Shown: positions 1-7,461, counted from the first letter of the stretch. The stretch is DNA of 64,000 nucleotides from Sphingomonas sp. CL5.1 (GCF_013344685.1 NZ_CP050137.1:872001-936000); one strand, 5' to 3'. Made by a program: numbers and translations. The notes: generated by a model from the sequence alone, not told the origin.

Positions 1-128
1 CGATCGGCCGAGGCCGGGCTGGCCGACAGGATCGCGACCAGCAGCGCGAGCGCCGCCAGCCACCAGATCTCGCGATCCGAGCGGATCGAGCGGCGCGGGC
101 GCGGGAAGGGAGAAGCGAGGCTGTGCAT
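1..128 (-). CDS. flgI: Flagellar P-ring protein FlgI, N-terminal fragment
   Basis: Only the first 42 codons lie in the window; the gene continues beyond position 1. The visible part is a Sec signal peptide: a basic N-region (PRPRRSIRSDR), a hydrophobic core (WWLAALALLVAIL) and an A-S-A cleavage site followed by D-R, as in FlgI proteins whose mature chain begins near E/D-R-I-K. The start overlaps the flgH stop as TGATG, so the two are translationally coupled. FlgI forms the periplasmic P-ring around the rod. The call rests on the signal peptide plus the flgH-flgI order, because no mature domain is visible. Confidence 0.75.
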   Translation of the reverse strand, partial: MHSLASPFPRPRRSIRSDREIWWLAALALLVAILSASPASAD

Positions 129-814
129 CAGAACGGGCTCACCACCTGGAAGAAGCGGCTCAGCCAGCCCTGGCGGCTGGCGCGGGCGACGTCGCCCTTG
201 CCGGTATAGGCGATCTGCGCATCGGCGACGCGCGTCGAGGGCACGCTGTTGTCGAGGTCGATGTCGGCGGTGCGGACGATGCCCTTGATCTGCACCACCT
301 CGTCGCCGCGATTGAGCGTGACGTGCTTCTGCCCCCGCACCAGCAAGGTGCCGTTGGGATAGACCTGCGCCACCGTCACCGAGATCGCACCACTGAGCGA
401 ATTGGCCTGATCGGTGGTGCCGGCGCCGGTGAAATTGCGCGTGCCGCTGGCCGAGGCGTCGGTCGACTTGAACAGCGAGAGCGGGCCGGTGCTCGGCGGG
501 GTGATGCCGAAGCCGCCGCCCGAATCGAGCTTCGACGAGGCGGACTTGGAGGCGGCGGTGCGCTCGACCAGCACGATCGTCAGCAGGTCGCCGACGCGGC
601 GCGCGCGCCACCCCTCGTGCAGCGCGGCATAGCCGCTCGCCACCTGGAAGATCGCGCCGTTGGGCTGCGCGTCGGCCGCCGGCTGCGGCAGCGGCGCGAG
701 GCGGGCGGCGGTGAAATCCTCCGCCGGCGCCTTCTTGCCGAACAGCTTCGCGTCGGCCGCCGACGTAGCGAGGAGCGCGGCGGCGAGGCCGGCGAGGGAA
801 AGGGAAGCGCGCAT
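128..814 (-). CDS. flgH: Flagellar L-ring protein FlgH (no lipobox)
   Basis: Builds the outer-membrane L-ring around the rod. The body matches FlgH, with the conserved W-R-A-R-R-V-G-D-L-L-T-I-V-L-V-E block near residue 75 and a V-K-G-I-V-R-type segment in the C-terminal half. I start it at the ATG at 814 (MRASLSLAG), because AGGA lies about 8 nt upstream and a clean signal peptide follows. An in-frame ATG at 832 overlaps the flgG stop but has no ribosome site. FlgH is normally a lipoprotein; here the signal ends T-S-A-A-D-A with no cysteine anywhere in the protein, so it should be cut by signal peptidase I. It lies in the flgBCDEFGHI operon. Confidence 0.95.
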   Translation of the reverse strand: MRASLSLAGLAAALLATSAADAKLFGKKAPAEDFTAARLAPLPQPAADAQPNGAIFQVASGYAALHEGWRARRVGDLLTIVLVERTAASKSASSKLDSGGGFGITPPSTGPLSLFKSTDASASGTRNFTGAGTTDQANSLSGAISVTVAQVYPNGTLLVRGQKHVTLNRGDEVVQIKGIVRTADIDLDNSVPSTRVADAQIAYTGKGDVARASRQGWLSRFFQVVSPF

Positions 815-831
815 CGTGTCCGGTCCTGGCA

Positions 832-1620
832 TCAGATGTTCTGGTTGACGTATTTGAGCATGTCGTCGGTCGCCGAGATCATCTTGGAATTGACCTCATA
901 GGCGCGCTGCGTCTCGATCATGTCGACCAGTTCCTCGACGACATTGACGTTCGACGCCTCCAGCATCCCCTGCCGCACGGTGCCGCGCCCGTTCTCGCCC
1001 GGCACGCCGAGATCGGCCGCGCCCGAGGCCGCGGTCTCCTTGACGTAATTGTCCCCCGCGCTCTGGAGGCCGGCGGCGTTGGGGAAGTTGGCGACCTGTA
1101 TCTGTCCCAGCGTCTGCGCCGCGGTCTGCCCCGGCAACGTCGCGGAGACGGTGCCGTCGGTGCCGATCGTGATCGAGCTGGCGCCCTGCGGGATGGTGAT
1201 CCCCGGCATCACCTGATAGCCGTCGCTGGTGACGAGCAGCCCCTCCGGCGAGCGCGAGAAATTGCCCGCGCGGGTATAGCCCAGCTCGCCGCTCGGCATC
1301 TGCACCTGGAAATAGCCGTCGCCGTCGATCGCCATGTCGAGGCTGTTGCCGGTGGTGTTGAGCGAGCCTTCGGTGTCGATCCGCGCGGTGCCCTGCACGC
1401 GCACGCCCGTGCCGAGGTTGAGGCCGGTGGCATATTGCGTCGATTGCGTCGATTGCGCGCCCGGCGCGGTCACCACCTGATAGCCGAGTGTCGCGAAATT
1501 CGCGCGGTCGCGCTTGAACGCGGTGGTGTTCACGTTCGCCAGATTGTTCGAGATGACACGCATGCGCATGTCCTGGGCGTCCAGCCCGGTGCGCGCGATG
1601 TGCATGGCAGCGGTGGTCAT
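832..1620 (-). CDS. flgG: Flagellar distal rod protein FlgG
   Basis: Forms the distal rod of the basal body. At 262 residues it has the usual FlgG length. The N-terminus has the rod/hook signature (S-N-N-L-A-N-V-N-T-T-A-F-K-R) near residue 25. The C-terminus carries the matching coiled-coil block (Q-G-M-L-E-A-S-N-V-N-V-V-E-E-L-V-D-M-I) that packs against it in the D0 domain. A GAGGA ribosome site precedes the ATG. It starts 12 nt after flgF and its stop touches an upstream alternative ATG of flgH, so it is part of one minus-strand operon. It is exported by the flagellar type III system without a cleaved signal. Confidence 0.97.
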   Translation of the reverse strand: MTTAAMHIARTGLDAQDMRMRVISNNLANVNTTAFKRDRANFATLGYQVVTAPGAQSTQSTQYATGLNLGTGVRVQGTARIDTEGSLNTTGNSLDMAIDGDGYFQVQMPSGELGYTRAGNFSRSPEGLLVTSDGYQVMPGITIPQGASSITIGTDGTVSATLPGQTAAQTLGQIQVANFPNAAGLQSAGDNYVKETAASGAADLGVPGENGRGTVRQGMLEASNVNVVEELVDMIETQRAYEVNSKMISATDDMLKYVNQNI

Positions 1621-1632
1621 CGTCTATCTTCC

Positions 1633-2385
1633 TCAGCTCGGCAGGCGCATCACGGATGCGGCGCCTTCGTCCATGTCCTTGGCGTTCTTGAGCAGGCTGG
1701 CCTGCACCTCGTAGCTGCGCTGGTTCTCGATCATGTCGACCAGCGCCTGCGTCATGTTGACGTTCGACCCCTCGAGCGTGCCCGAGACGACCTGCCCGTC
1801 GAGATTCTCCGGCAGCGCGCCGCCGCCGCGGACGTGGAGCAGGTTGTCCAGCCCCTTCACGGTATCGGCGCCGGTGTCGGAGACGAGCTTGATCTTGTCG
1901 ATCACCTGCGGCTTGCCGCTGGCGTCGCCCTGCGGCACGATCGAGATCGAGCCGTCCGACCCGATCGACAGCGAATTGTACGGCGGAATGGTGATCGGGC
2001 CGGACTGGCCCATCACCAGGAAGCCATCGCCGGTCTGGAGCGTGCCGGACGCGGAGACGGAAAGATCGCCGCGCCGCGTATAGGCCTCGCCGCCGTCGGG
2101 CGCCTGCACCGCGATCCAGTCGTCGCGGCCCGAAACCGCCACGTCGAGGCTGCGCCCGGTGGAGATCAGCGCGCCCTGCTGGCGATCGGCATCCGTCACC
2201 TCCGACGAGGTGGGCGAGCGCGCCATCAGCGACGCGCCGCCGCCCTTGAGCTGGATCTGGTCGAACACCACGCGATCGGCGCGGAAGCCGGTGGTGGAGA
2301 CGTTGGCCATGTTGTTGGCGATCGCCGCCTGCGCCTGCATGTGCGCGCGCAGGCCGGTCGCCGCCGTATAGACCAGTTTGTCCAT
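1633..2385 (-). CDS. flgF: Flagellar proximal rod protein FlgF
   Basis: Proximal rod subunit, 250 residues. It starts MDKLVYTAATGL with the rod signature N-N-M-A-N-V-S-T-T-G-F-R-A-D near residue 25, and ends with the D0 helix containing S-N-V-N-M-T-Q-A-L-V-D-M-I-E-N-Q. FlgF and FlgG are close paralogues; the shorter middle domain and the place between flgE and flgG identify this one as FlgF. GGGAGG lies 5 nt upstream of the ATG. It is 26 nt after flgE and 12 nt before flgG in the same operon. Confidence 0.95.
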   Translation of the reverse strand: MDKLVYTAATGLRAHMQAQAAIANNMANVSTTGFRADRVVFDQIQLKGGGASLMARSPTSSEVTDADRQQGALISTGRSLDVAVSGRDDWIAVQAPDGGEAYTRRGDLSVSASGTLQTGDGFLVMGQSGPITIPPYNSLSIGSDGSISIVPQGDASGKPQVIDKIKLVSDTGADTVKGLDNLLHVRGGGALPENLDGQVVSGTLEGSNVNMTQALVDMIENQRSYEVQASLLKNAKDMDEGAASVMRLPS

Positions 2386-2411
2386 CTACGCCTCCCGCGC
2401 CCTTCCCGCGA

Positions 2412-3674
2412 TCACGACCGGATGTTCAGGATCGTCTGCGAGATCTGGTTGTCGGTATCGAGCGCCTTGGAATTCGCCTGGAAATTGCGCTGCGCCGCGA
2501 TCAGGTTGACCAGTTCCTCGGTGATGTCGACGTTCGACCGCTCGATCGTGCCGGTCATCAGCGAGCCGAGGCCGTTCTGGCTGGCCGATCCCGCCACCGC
2601 GTCGCCCGACAGGCCGGTCGCCTGCCAGTAGCTCGACCCGATCTGCCGGAGGCCGGCCGGATTGGCGAAGTTGATGATCGCCACCTTGCCGAGATTGCGC
2701 ACGTCGCCATTCGAATAGCTCGCCTTGACCAGGCCGGTCTCGTCGATCGTCACGCCCGCGATCTGGCCGACCGAGGACCCGTCCTGCGAGCGCGCAGAGA
2801 CGTTGAACGGCGAGGCGATCATCGTGGTCGAGGAACCGAAATCGACCGTCACGGTCTGCGCCGCGGTCGCGCCCGAGGGGGTGACCGGATCGAAGGTGTT
2901 GGTATTGCCCGAGGTGAGCTGCCCGGCGCTGTTGAACGTCAGCGTCGTGCCCGGCGTGCCGCCGGTGGTGAGCTGCTGGTCGCCGATGTAGCTGTAGGCC
3001 GCCCAGGTGCTGTTGCCCGACGCGTCCGGCAGGCTCTCGCGCTTGAAATAGGTCGTCATCGTCAGCGCGTTGCCGTTCGCGTCATAGACGGTGCTCGACG
3101 TCGAATTGTTGTAGCTCGTCGGATCGAACCGGTCGAAGGTCGAATTGGTCGGCAGGCCGGTGCTGGACGACAGGTTGAGCGTGTATTTCACGTTCGACGT
3201 GGCGACCGCGACGCCGCTGGTCGCCGGAAGCTGGAGCGAGACGGTCGAATCGAGGCCGGACGCGACCACCGCGCCCGAACCGTCGACCGGATAGACCTGG
3301 AGATGCCCGCCGTTCGAATCGACGACATAATGGTTGGCGTCGACGCTGAAGCCGCCGTTGCGGGTGAAGTTCACCTTCGCCGCCTCCGGATCGGGCTTCA
3401 CCGCGAAGAAGCCGTCGCCGGAGATCGCGAGATCGAGCGCGTTGCCGGACTGGGTGAAGCTGCCCTGCGTGAACTGCTGGATATTGCCCTTCACCACCAC
3501 GCCCGAGCCGACCATCGAGGTCGGCGAGGTGGAGATGTTGCTGGCGATCACGTCGGCGAACTCACTGCGCGACTTCTTGAAGCCGTTGGTGGCGACGTTG
3601 GCGAGATTGTGGCTGATGACCGACATGTCGGTCTGCGCCGCCTGAAGGCCGGTGAGCGAGGTGTAGAAGGCCAT
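2412..3674 (-). CDS. flgE: Flagellar hook protein FlgE
   Basis: Subunit of the hook, the universal joint between rod and filament. The 420-residue protein has the N-terminal hook/rod signature (S-H-N-L-A-N-V-A-T-N-G-F-K-K-S-R-S-E-F) near residue 22. A FlgE-type variable beta-rich middle region rich in Thr and Ser covers about residues 100-330. The C-terminal helix holds R-S-N-V-D-I-T-E-E-L-V-N-L-I-A-A-Q-R-N-F. AGGAG lies 8 nt upstream of the ATG. It follows flgD, the hook-cap gene, by 21 nt, which is the normal gene order. Secretion should be through the flagellar export gate. Confidence 0.97.
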   Translation of the reverse strand: MAFYTSLTGLQAAQTDMSVISHNLANVATNGFKKSRSEFADVIASNISTSPTSMVGSGVVVKGNIQQFTQGSFTQSGNALDLAISGDGFFAVKPDPEAAKVNFTRNGGFSVDANHYVVDSNGGHLQVYPVDGSGAVVASGLDSTVSLQLPATSGVAVATSNVKYTLNLSSSTGLPTNSTFDRFDPTSYNNSTSSTVYDANGNALTMTTYFKRESLPDASGNSTWAAYSYIGDQQLTTGGTPGTTLTFNSAGQLTSGNTNTFDPVTPSGATAAQTVTVDFGSSTTMIASPFNVSARSQDGSSVGQIAGVTIDETGLVKASYSNGDVRNLGKVAIINFANPAGLRQIGSSYWQATGLSGDAVAGSASQNGLGSLMTGTIERSNVDITEELVNLIAAQRNFQANSKALDTDNQISQTILNIRS

Positions 3675-3695
3675 GGGGGTTTGCTCCTGTGAAAA

Positions 3696-4388
3696 TCAGC
3701 CGATCTGGCGAACGGCGGAGGCGTCGGTGTCGCCGATGCCGGGAAGGGTGAGGACGGCGCTGCCGCTGGTGGTGGAAACCGACGTGACCGGCGCCCAGAC
3801 GAGGCCCGTCGCGGCAACGGTGGCGCCGTTGTCCTGCGCGGTGACCGTCACGTTGAACGGGCCGGTGCCGGCGTCGGCGCCCTGGTCGGTCGTGCCGTCC
3901 CAGTCATAGTTGACGGTGCCCTTGGACTGCGCGCCCAGCTTGATCGTCTTGAGCACCTCGCCGTTCGAGCCGGTGATGGTGACGTTGACGTTCGTCGCAT
4001 CCCCGCCCAGCTCGACCGCGCCGGTGATGCCGCCCGAGGTGCGGCCATAGGCGACGTTGCCGGGCACCAGCACATTCTTGCCGATATAGCTCACCGCGTC
4101 GGCCGTGGTGGTGGCGCCCAGCTTGTCGGCGATCGCCTTCAGCGTCGTCGACATGTCCGAAATGCCGGCGAGCGAGGAGAATTGTGCCATCTGCGCGACC
4201 ATCTGGGTGTTGTCGACCGGCGAGAACGGGTCCTGGTTCTGCATCTGCGCCGTCATCAGCTTCAGGAAATCGGCCTGGCCGAGCGTGGTCTGGCCGGTGG
4301 TGTTGGCGGTCGAGGAGCTGTTGGTCGATCGGGCGATGCCGAGCGAGGCGAGCGTCGAATCGAACGTGCTGTCGGTGGTCGTGGTCAT
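3696..4388 (-). CDS. flgD: Hook-capping assembly protein FlgD
   Basis: Scaffold that caps the growing hook and lets FlgE polymerise. The 230-residue protein has a low-complexity Thr/Ser N-terminus and then the FlgD signature L-G-Q-A-D-F-L-K-L-M-T-A-Q-M-Q-N-Q-D-P around residues 36-54. A FlgD Ig-like/tudor domain follows, with a Y-D-W-D-G-T-T-D-Q-G block near residue 160. It starts 3 nt after flgC and is followed by flgE. No signal peptide is present, as expected for an export substrate. Confidence 0.95.
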   Translation of the reverse strand: MTTTTDSTFDSTLASLGIARSTNSSSTANTTGQTTLGQADFLKLMTAQMQNQDPFSPVDNTQMVAQMAQFSSLAGISDMSTTLKAIADKLGATTTADAVSYIGKNVLVPGNVAYGRTSGGITGAVELGGDATNVNVTITGSNGEVLKTIKLGAQSKGTVNYDWDGTTDQGADAGTGPFNVTVTAQDNGATVAATGLVWAPVTSVSTTSGSAVLTLPGIGDTDASAVRQIG

Positions 4389-4391
4389 CTA

Positions 4392-4805
4392 TCAGCGCCC
4401 CAATTTGATGGTGTCGAGGATCAACGACTTGGCGGTGTTCATCACCTCGACGTTGTTCTGGTAGCTGCGCGCCGTCTCCATCATGTCGACCAGCTCGCGG
4501 GTCTCGTCGACGGCGGCCTCGTAGATATTGCCGTCCTTGTCGGCGATCGGATTGGTCGGGTCGTAGCGCTTGGTCGGCGTGCTCCCGGCGGTGACGACCT
4601 GCACGGCGTCCACCGTCGACATGCCGGACGCCGCGTCGTAGCTGGTGCGGAACACCGGCTTGATCGTGCGATAGGCTTCCGCCTCCGAACCGGCGATGCC
4701 GCCGGCATTGGCGAGGTTCGACGCGGTGGTGTTCATCCGCACGAGCTGCGCGGACATCGCGCGCCCGGCGACCTGGAAGATCGAGAGCGGCTGGGCCATG
4801 CTCAT
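4392..4805 (-). CDS. flgC: Flagellar proximal rod protein FlgC
   Basis: Rod subunit of 137 residues, the standard FlgC size. The rod signature is N-T-T-A-S-N-L-A-N-A-G-G near residue 25. The C-terminus has N-V-E-V-M-N-T-A-K-S-L-I-L-D-T-I-K-L-G-R, typical of FlgC. The ATG overlaps the flgB stop by 4 nt (ATGA), so flgB and flgC are translationally coupled. It acts in the rod together with FlgB, FlgF and FliE. Confidence 0.96.
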   Translation of the reverse strand: MSMAQPLSIFQVAGRAMSAQLVRMNTTASNLANAGGIAGSEAEAYRTIKPVFRTSYDAASGMSTVDAVQVVTAGSTPTKRYDPTNPIADKDGNIYEAAVDETRELVDMMETARSYQNNVEVMNTAKSLILDTIKLGR

Positions 4806-5146
4806 TCTCCCTTCAGCGCGCGGGTGATCTGGCCGATCCGCCCGTTCAGGAAGGACAATGTCGTCTGATACTGGACGGCGTTCTCGGCGAAGGCGGTCTG
4901 CTCCTGGCTGAGATCGACGGTGTTGCCGTCCATCGACGGCTCGAGCGGCACGCGATATTTCACGCTCGCGTCGAAGCCGCTGTCGCCGGACTGCTCGACC
5001 GCGCCCAGCGCCTGCTGGAAGTTGACGTCGCGCGCCTTGAAGCCTGGGGTGGAGGCGTTGGCGATGTTCGACGCGAGCAGCCCCATGCGCTGCGAGCGCA
5101 CCTGGAGGGCGGCGGCGTGAACTCCGAACAACGTGTCGCTGGCCAT
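4802..5146 (-). CDS. flgB: Flagellar proximal rod protein FlgB
   Basis: First gene of the minus-strand rod/hook operon. The product is 114 residues when started at the ATG at 5146 (MASDTLFGVHAAAL), which has AGGAG about 9 nt upstream. The reading frame stays open for another 219 nt upstream, but that part crosses the promoter and has no family similarity. The rod signature A-S-N-I-A-N-A-S-T-P-G-F-K-A-R lies near residue 28, followed by the FlgB-type D-V-N-F. A sigma-54 promoter lies at 5187-5201, predicting a leader of about 29 nt. Confidence 0.96.
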   Translation of the reverse strand: MASDTLFGVHAAALQVRSQRMGLLASNIANASTPGFKARDVNFQQALGAVEQSGDSGFDASVKYRVPLEPSMDGNTVDLSQEQTAFAENAVQYQTTLSFLNGRIGQITRALKGE

Positions 5147-5186
5147 CGGCCCGGTCTCCTGCACGGGAATGTGCGCGGGACTATCA

Positions 5187-5201
5187 GCAAGGGGCGTGCC
5201 A
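5187..5201 (-). promoter_or_regulatory. Sigma-54 promoter of the flgB operon
   Basis: Read on the minus strand the site is TGGCACG-CCCC-TTGC, a full match to the -24/-12 consensus with GG and GC exactly 12 nt apart. The predicted start is near 5175, about 29 nt before the flgB ATG. The half-site CGGCAA abuts the -24 element on its upstream side. Confidence 0.9.
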
Positions 5202-5244
5202 ATTGCCGGCGCGACGGCGCGAGATGCGTGGTGGCGCGGGGAAG

Positions 5245-5281
5245 CGGCAAGATGTTGCCGGGCGGCCGGCAACGGTTGCCG
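5245..5281. promoter_or_regulatory. Two palindromes, probable FlbD-type enhancer sites
   Basis: Two inverted repeats stand side by side between the divergent sigma-54 promoters. CGGCAA-GATG-TTGCCG is at 5245-5260 and CGGCAA-CGG-TTGCCG is at 5267-5281. They share the same 6-bp arms and are separated by 6 bp. The same CGGCAA half-site directly abuts both -24 elements. Their position 45-95 bp from each promoter suits binding sites for the enhancer protein encoded at 12769-14028. The DNA repeat is seen; the binding protein is inferred. Confidence 0.65.
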
Positions 5282-5324
5282 CCTGGCGGCCGGGCGGGCG
5301 GCCCCTCCCCCCGCGGCCGGCAAT

Positions 5325-5339
5325 TGGCACGCACCTTGC
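5325..5339 (+). promoter_or_regulatory. Sigma-54 promoter of the motA operon
   Basis: TGGCACG-CACC-TTGC is a full consensus match with correct 12-nt GG-to-GC spacing. The predicted start is near 5351, one base before the motA ATG at 5352, which implies a leaderless or nearly leaderless mRNA. Confidence 0.88.
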
Positions 5340-5351
5340 GGAAAGGCGGGC

Positions 5352-6023
5352 ATGACCCCAGGCACGTTCCTAGATCCCTATGCGGCGGTGATCGTCGGCG
5401 GCGGCACGATCGTCGCGGCGATGCTGCGCACGCCGTCCGCCGATCTGGCGCGCGCGCTGAAGGCGCTCGTCACGCTGCCGCGCCGCGATTTCAGCGCCGA
5501 GCCGCTGCTGGAGCAGGTCCATTCGCTATCGCGCATCGCGCGCCGCCACGGCACGATCGCGCTCGACCGCACGGTGATCGTCGATCCCGACCTTGCCGCC
5601 GGCATCGCGATGATCGTCGACGGCGAGGGCGGCGAGACGGTCACGCGGGAATTGCGCCACCGCCGCCGCGCGCGGATCGAGCGTCACGCCGCCGCCGCCG
5701 ACGCCTGGGCCGGCATGGCCGAAGCCGCGCCCGCGATGGGCATGGTCGGCACGCTCGTCGGCCTCGTCGCGATGTTCACCCAGATGAGCGACCCGCGCGC
5801 GATCGGTCAGGCGATGGCGGTGGCGCTGCTCGCCACGCTTTACGGCGCGATCATCGCCAACCTCGTCGCCATGCCGGTCGCCAGCCGGCTGCGCGCCGCC
5901 GCGCGCGCCGAAGCGTTCGAGCGCGCCCGGCTGGAAGCGCCGCTCGCCGCGCTCGCCACGCGCGAGGCGCCGCGCGTGATCGCCCCGGTCAGCTTCTCGC
6001 CCGCGCGCGAGGAGGCATCGTGA
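5352..6023 (+). CDS. motA: Flagellar stator protein MotA/PomA type, lacking TM1
   Basis: Stator ion-channel subunit. The C-terminal half has the PomA/MotA block A-P-A-M-G-M-V-G-T-L-V-G-L-V near residue 130 (TM3) and M-A-V-A-L-L-A-T-L-Y-G-A-I-I-A-N-L near residue 157 (TM4). With the ATG at 5352 the protein is 223 residues and begins with the motif G-T-F-L-D-P-Y-A-A-V-I-V-G-G-G-T, which aligns with TM2 of known MotA. The usual TM1 is absent. The frame is open upstream to 5133, but that stretch is polar, rich in Arg and Cys, and overlaps the promoter. motB overlaps the stop as GTGA. Family assignment is firm; the missing TM1 is unusual. Confidence 0.9.
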   Translation: MTPGTFLDPYAAVIVGGGTIVAAMLRTPSADLARALKALVTLPRRDFSAEPLLEQVHSLSRIARRHGTIALDRTVIVDPDLAAGIAMIVDGEGGETVTRELRHRRRARIERHAAAADAWAGMAEAAPAMGMVGTLVGLVAMFTQMSDPRAIGQAMAVALLATLYGAIIANLVAMPVASRLRAAARAEAFERARLEAPLAALATREAPRVIAPVSFSPAREEAS

Positions 6024-6562
6024 CCGACGCCGACGCCTTCGACGAGTTTCCGGCGCGCGCGCCGGGCCGCCCGCTGTGGCTGATAACGCTCGCCGATCTC
6101 GCGCTCCTGCTGGTCGGCTTCTTCGTGCTGCTGCAGGCGAATCATCATCTCGACCCGCGCCGCCTCGCCAACGGGATGCGCGAAGGTTTCGGCGCCAGCG
6201 CGCAACCGGTGAGCACGCCGGCGCCGCCCGCGATGCCGCTCGCCGCCAATGCGCTCGGCGGCTTCGCGCCCGGCTCGGCCGCGCTGCCGGCGCCGCCCGA
6301 CGCGCTGGTCGGCTGGGCGCGGGATGCCGCGCGCGACCCGCGCGTCGCGCTCACCGTCACCGGCGGCACCGACGGCACCCCGGCCGATGTCGACCCCTCC
6401 ACCGGCAGCGCCGCGGTGCTCGCCGCCGACCGCGCCCGCGCGGTCGCCGCCGCGCTGGGGCAGGTCGCGCCCGGCCGCGTCCTCGTCGCCACCACCAACC
6501 GCCCCGGCCAACGCCGGGTCACCGTCACGCTTGCATTCGCAGGCGAAGGAAATGCCCGATGA
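6020..6562 (+). CDS. motB: Short MotB-like stator protein
   Basis: Partner of MotA in the stator. It has a GTG start inside the motA stop (GTGA) with GAGGAGG upstream. The 180-residue product has one N-terminal membrane segment (L-W-L-I-T-L-A-D-L-A-L-L-L-V-G-F-F-V-L-L-Q) carrying the channel aspartate as D26. A Pro/Ala-rich linker follows, then a reduced OmpA-like domain whose A-A-D-R-A-R-A-V near residue 140 matches the peptidoglycan-binding helix. Typical MotB is about 250-310 residues, so both linker and OmpA region are shortened. Context and D26 make MotB the best call. Confidence 0.85.
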   Translation: MTDADAFDEFPARAPGRPLWLITLADLALLLVGFFVLLQANHHLDPRRLANGMREGFGASAQPVSTPAPPAMPLAANALGGFAPGSAALPAPPDALVGWARDAARDPRVALTVTGGTDGTPADVDPSTGSAAVLAADRARAVAAALGQVAPGRVLVATTNRPGQRRVTVTLAFAGEGNAR

Positions 6563-7062
6563 TCGCTCTCGTCCTGCTCGCCGCAGCCGCCTCTTTCCAG
6601 GATATCACCGCGCTCGATCGCGGGGTCGCCTCCTTCACCGGGCGGCCGATCGGGGAGGAGGGCGGCGCGCGCGCACCGGTCGATTCGCGCCTGCGCCTCG
6701 CGCAATGCCCGATGGTGTCGATGGCGTGGCGCACCGACGCGCATGACGCGGTGGTCGTCACCTGCACCGGGCCGGAATGGCGCGTCTTCGTGCCGGTGGT
6801 GATGCCGGCGCGCACCACGATCATCTCCTCCCCCGCCGCGCCCGCCGTGGCGCGGAACGCGGAGAAGGTCATCAAGCGCGGCGACCCGCTGACGATCGAG
6901 GCCGGATCGGACGGCTTCTCGATCACGCGCGAAGGCGTCGCGATGGGCGACGCCGCCGCCGGCGAGCGCCTGATGGTGAAGGTGGACAACAGCCGCGCGC
7001 CGGTCCAGGCGGTCGCGGTCGAGCCGGGCCGCGCGACGCTGCCGGGCTGGACCGGGCAGTGA
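6559..7062 (+). CDS. flgA: P-ring assembly chaperone FlgA
   Basis: Periplasmic chaperone for assembly of the FlgI ring. The 167-residue protein has a short N-terminal hydrophobic segment as signal peptide. A C-terminal SAF/ChapFlgA domain starts near residue 90, with A-R-N-A-E-K-V-I-K-R-G-D-P-L-T-I-E-A as its conserved entry. It ends with G-E-R-L-M-V-K-V-D-N-S-R, the usual FlgA finish. The start overlaps motB by 4 nt (ATGA), so motA-motB-flgA is one unit. Only the N-terminal half is poorly conserved. Confidence 0.9.
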   Translation: MIALVLLAAAASFQDITALDRGVASFTGRPIGEEGGARAPVDSRLRLAQCPMVSMAWRTDAHDAVVVTCTGPEWRVFVPVVMPARTTIISSPAAPAVARNAEKVIKRGDPLTIEAGSDGFSITREGVAMGDAAAGERLMVKVDNSRAPVQAVAVEPGRATLPGWTGQ

Positions 7063-7098
7063 TGCGGCCCCTCGCCCCGGCGCCGCGAAAAAAGTTTC

Positions 7099-7125
7099 TA
7101 AAACTTTTCCGCCAGCCGCCGTTTA
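7099..7125 (+). promoter_or_regulatory. Probable sigma-28 (FliA) promoter of flgM-flgN
   Basis: TAAA, 15 bp, then GCCGTTTA. The spacing equals that of the enterobacterial sigma-28 consensus (TAAA-N15-GCCGATAA), and the same TAAA-N15-GYCGTTT pattern precedes fliC and fliD in this window. It ends 33 bp before flgM. Confidence 0.65.
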
Positions 7126-7158
7126 TCGCCATGTCAGCGAAACCGGGAAGGTGCGGAC

Positions 7159-7461
7159 ATGGTGGATTCGATCGGCGCGAAGCCTGTCACGACAAACGAC
7201 CTGCCGGTCGTGCCGGTCGTGCGCGTCCAGGCTACCGATGCGGTGCCGGCGGTCTCCGGCCAGTCCGATACCGCGGTGTCGCAGAGCCGGCAGCCGCAGA
7301 CGCTCGCCTCGCAGCTTGCCGCGAAGCCGCCGGTCGATGCCGACCGCGTGAAGCGGATCAAGGAAGCATTGGCGAACGGCACTTTCCCCATTTCCCCAGC
7401 GACGCTCGCCGACCGGCTGATCGCGCTGCGCTACGACTGGCTGTCCAATGACCCGGCGTGA
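7159..7461 (+). CDS. flgM: Anti-sigma-28 factor FlgM
   Basis: Holds FliA inactive until the hook is finished and FlgM is exported. The product has 100 residues, the usual size, with a disordered N-terminal half rich in Val, Gln and Ser. The conserved FlgM C-terminus is V-D-A-D-R-V-K-R-I-K-E-A-L-A-N-G-T-F near residues 59-76, followed by an A-D-R-L-I-A-L helix. Its target, fliA, is 3.3 kb downstream on the same strand. The 3' end overlaps flgN by 14 nt. A sigma-28-like promoter directly upstream would give feedback control. Confidence 0.92.
   Translation: MVDSIGAKPVTTNDLPVVPVVRVQATDAVPAVSGQSDTAVSQSRQPQTLASQLAAKPPVDADRVKRIKEALANGTFPISPATLADRLIALRYDWLSNDPA

Noticed and set aside
5133..5351. Upstream extension of MotA from 5133
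   Set aside because: The added 73 residues are polar and Cys/Arg-rich, overlap the sigma-54 promoter and enhancer palindromes, and contain no membrane segment.
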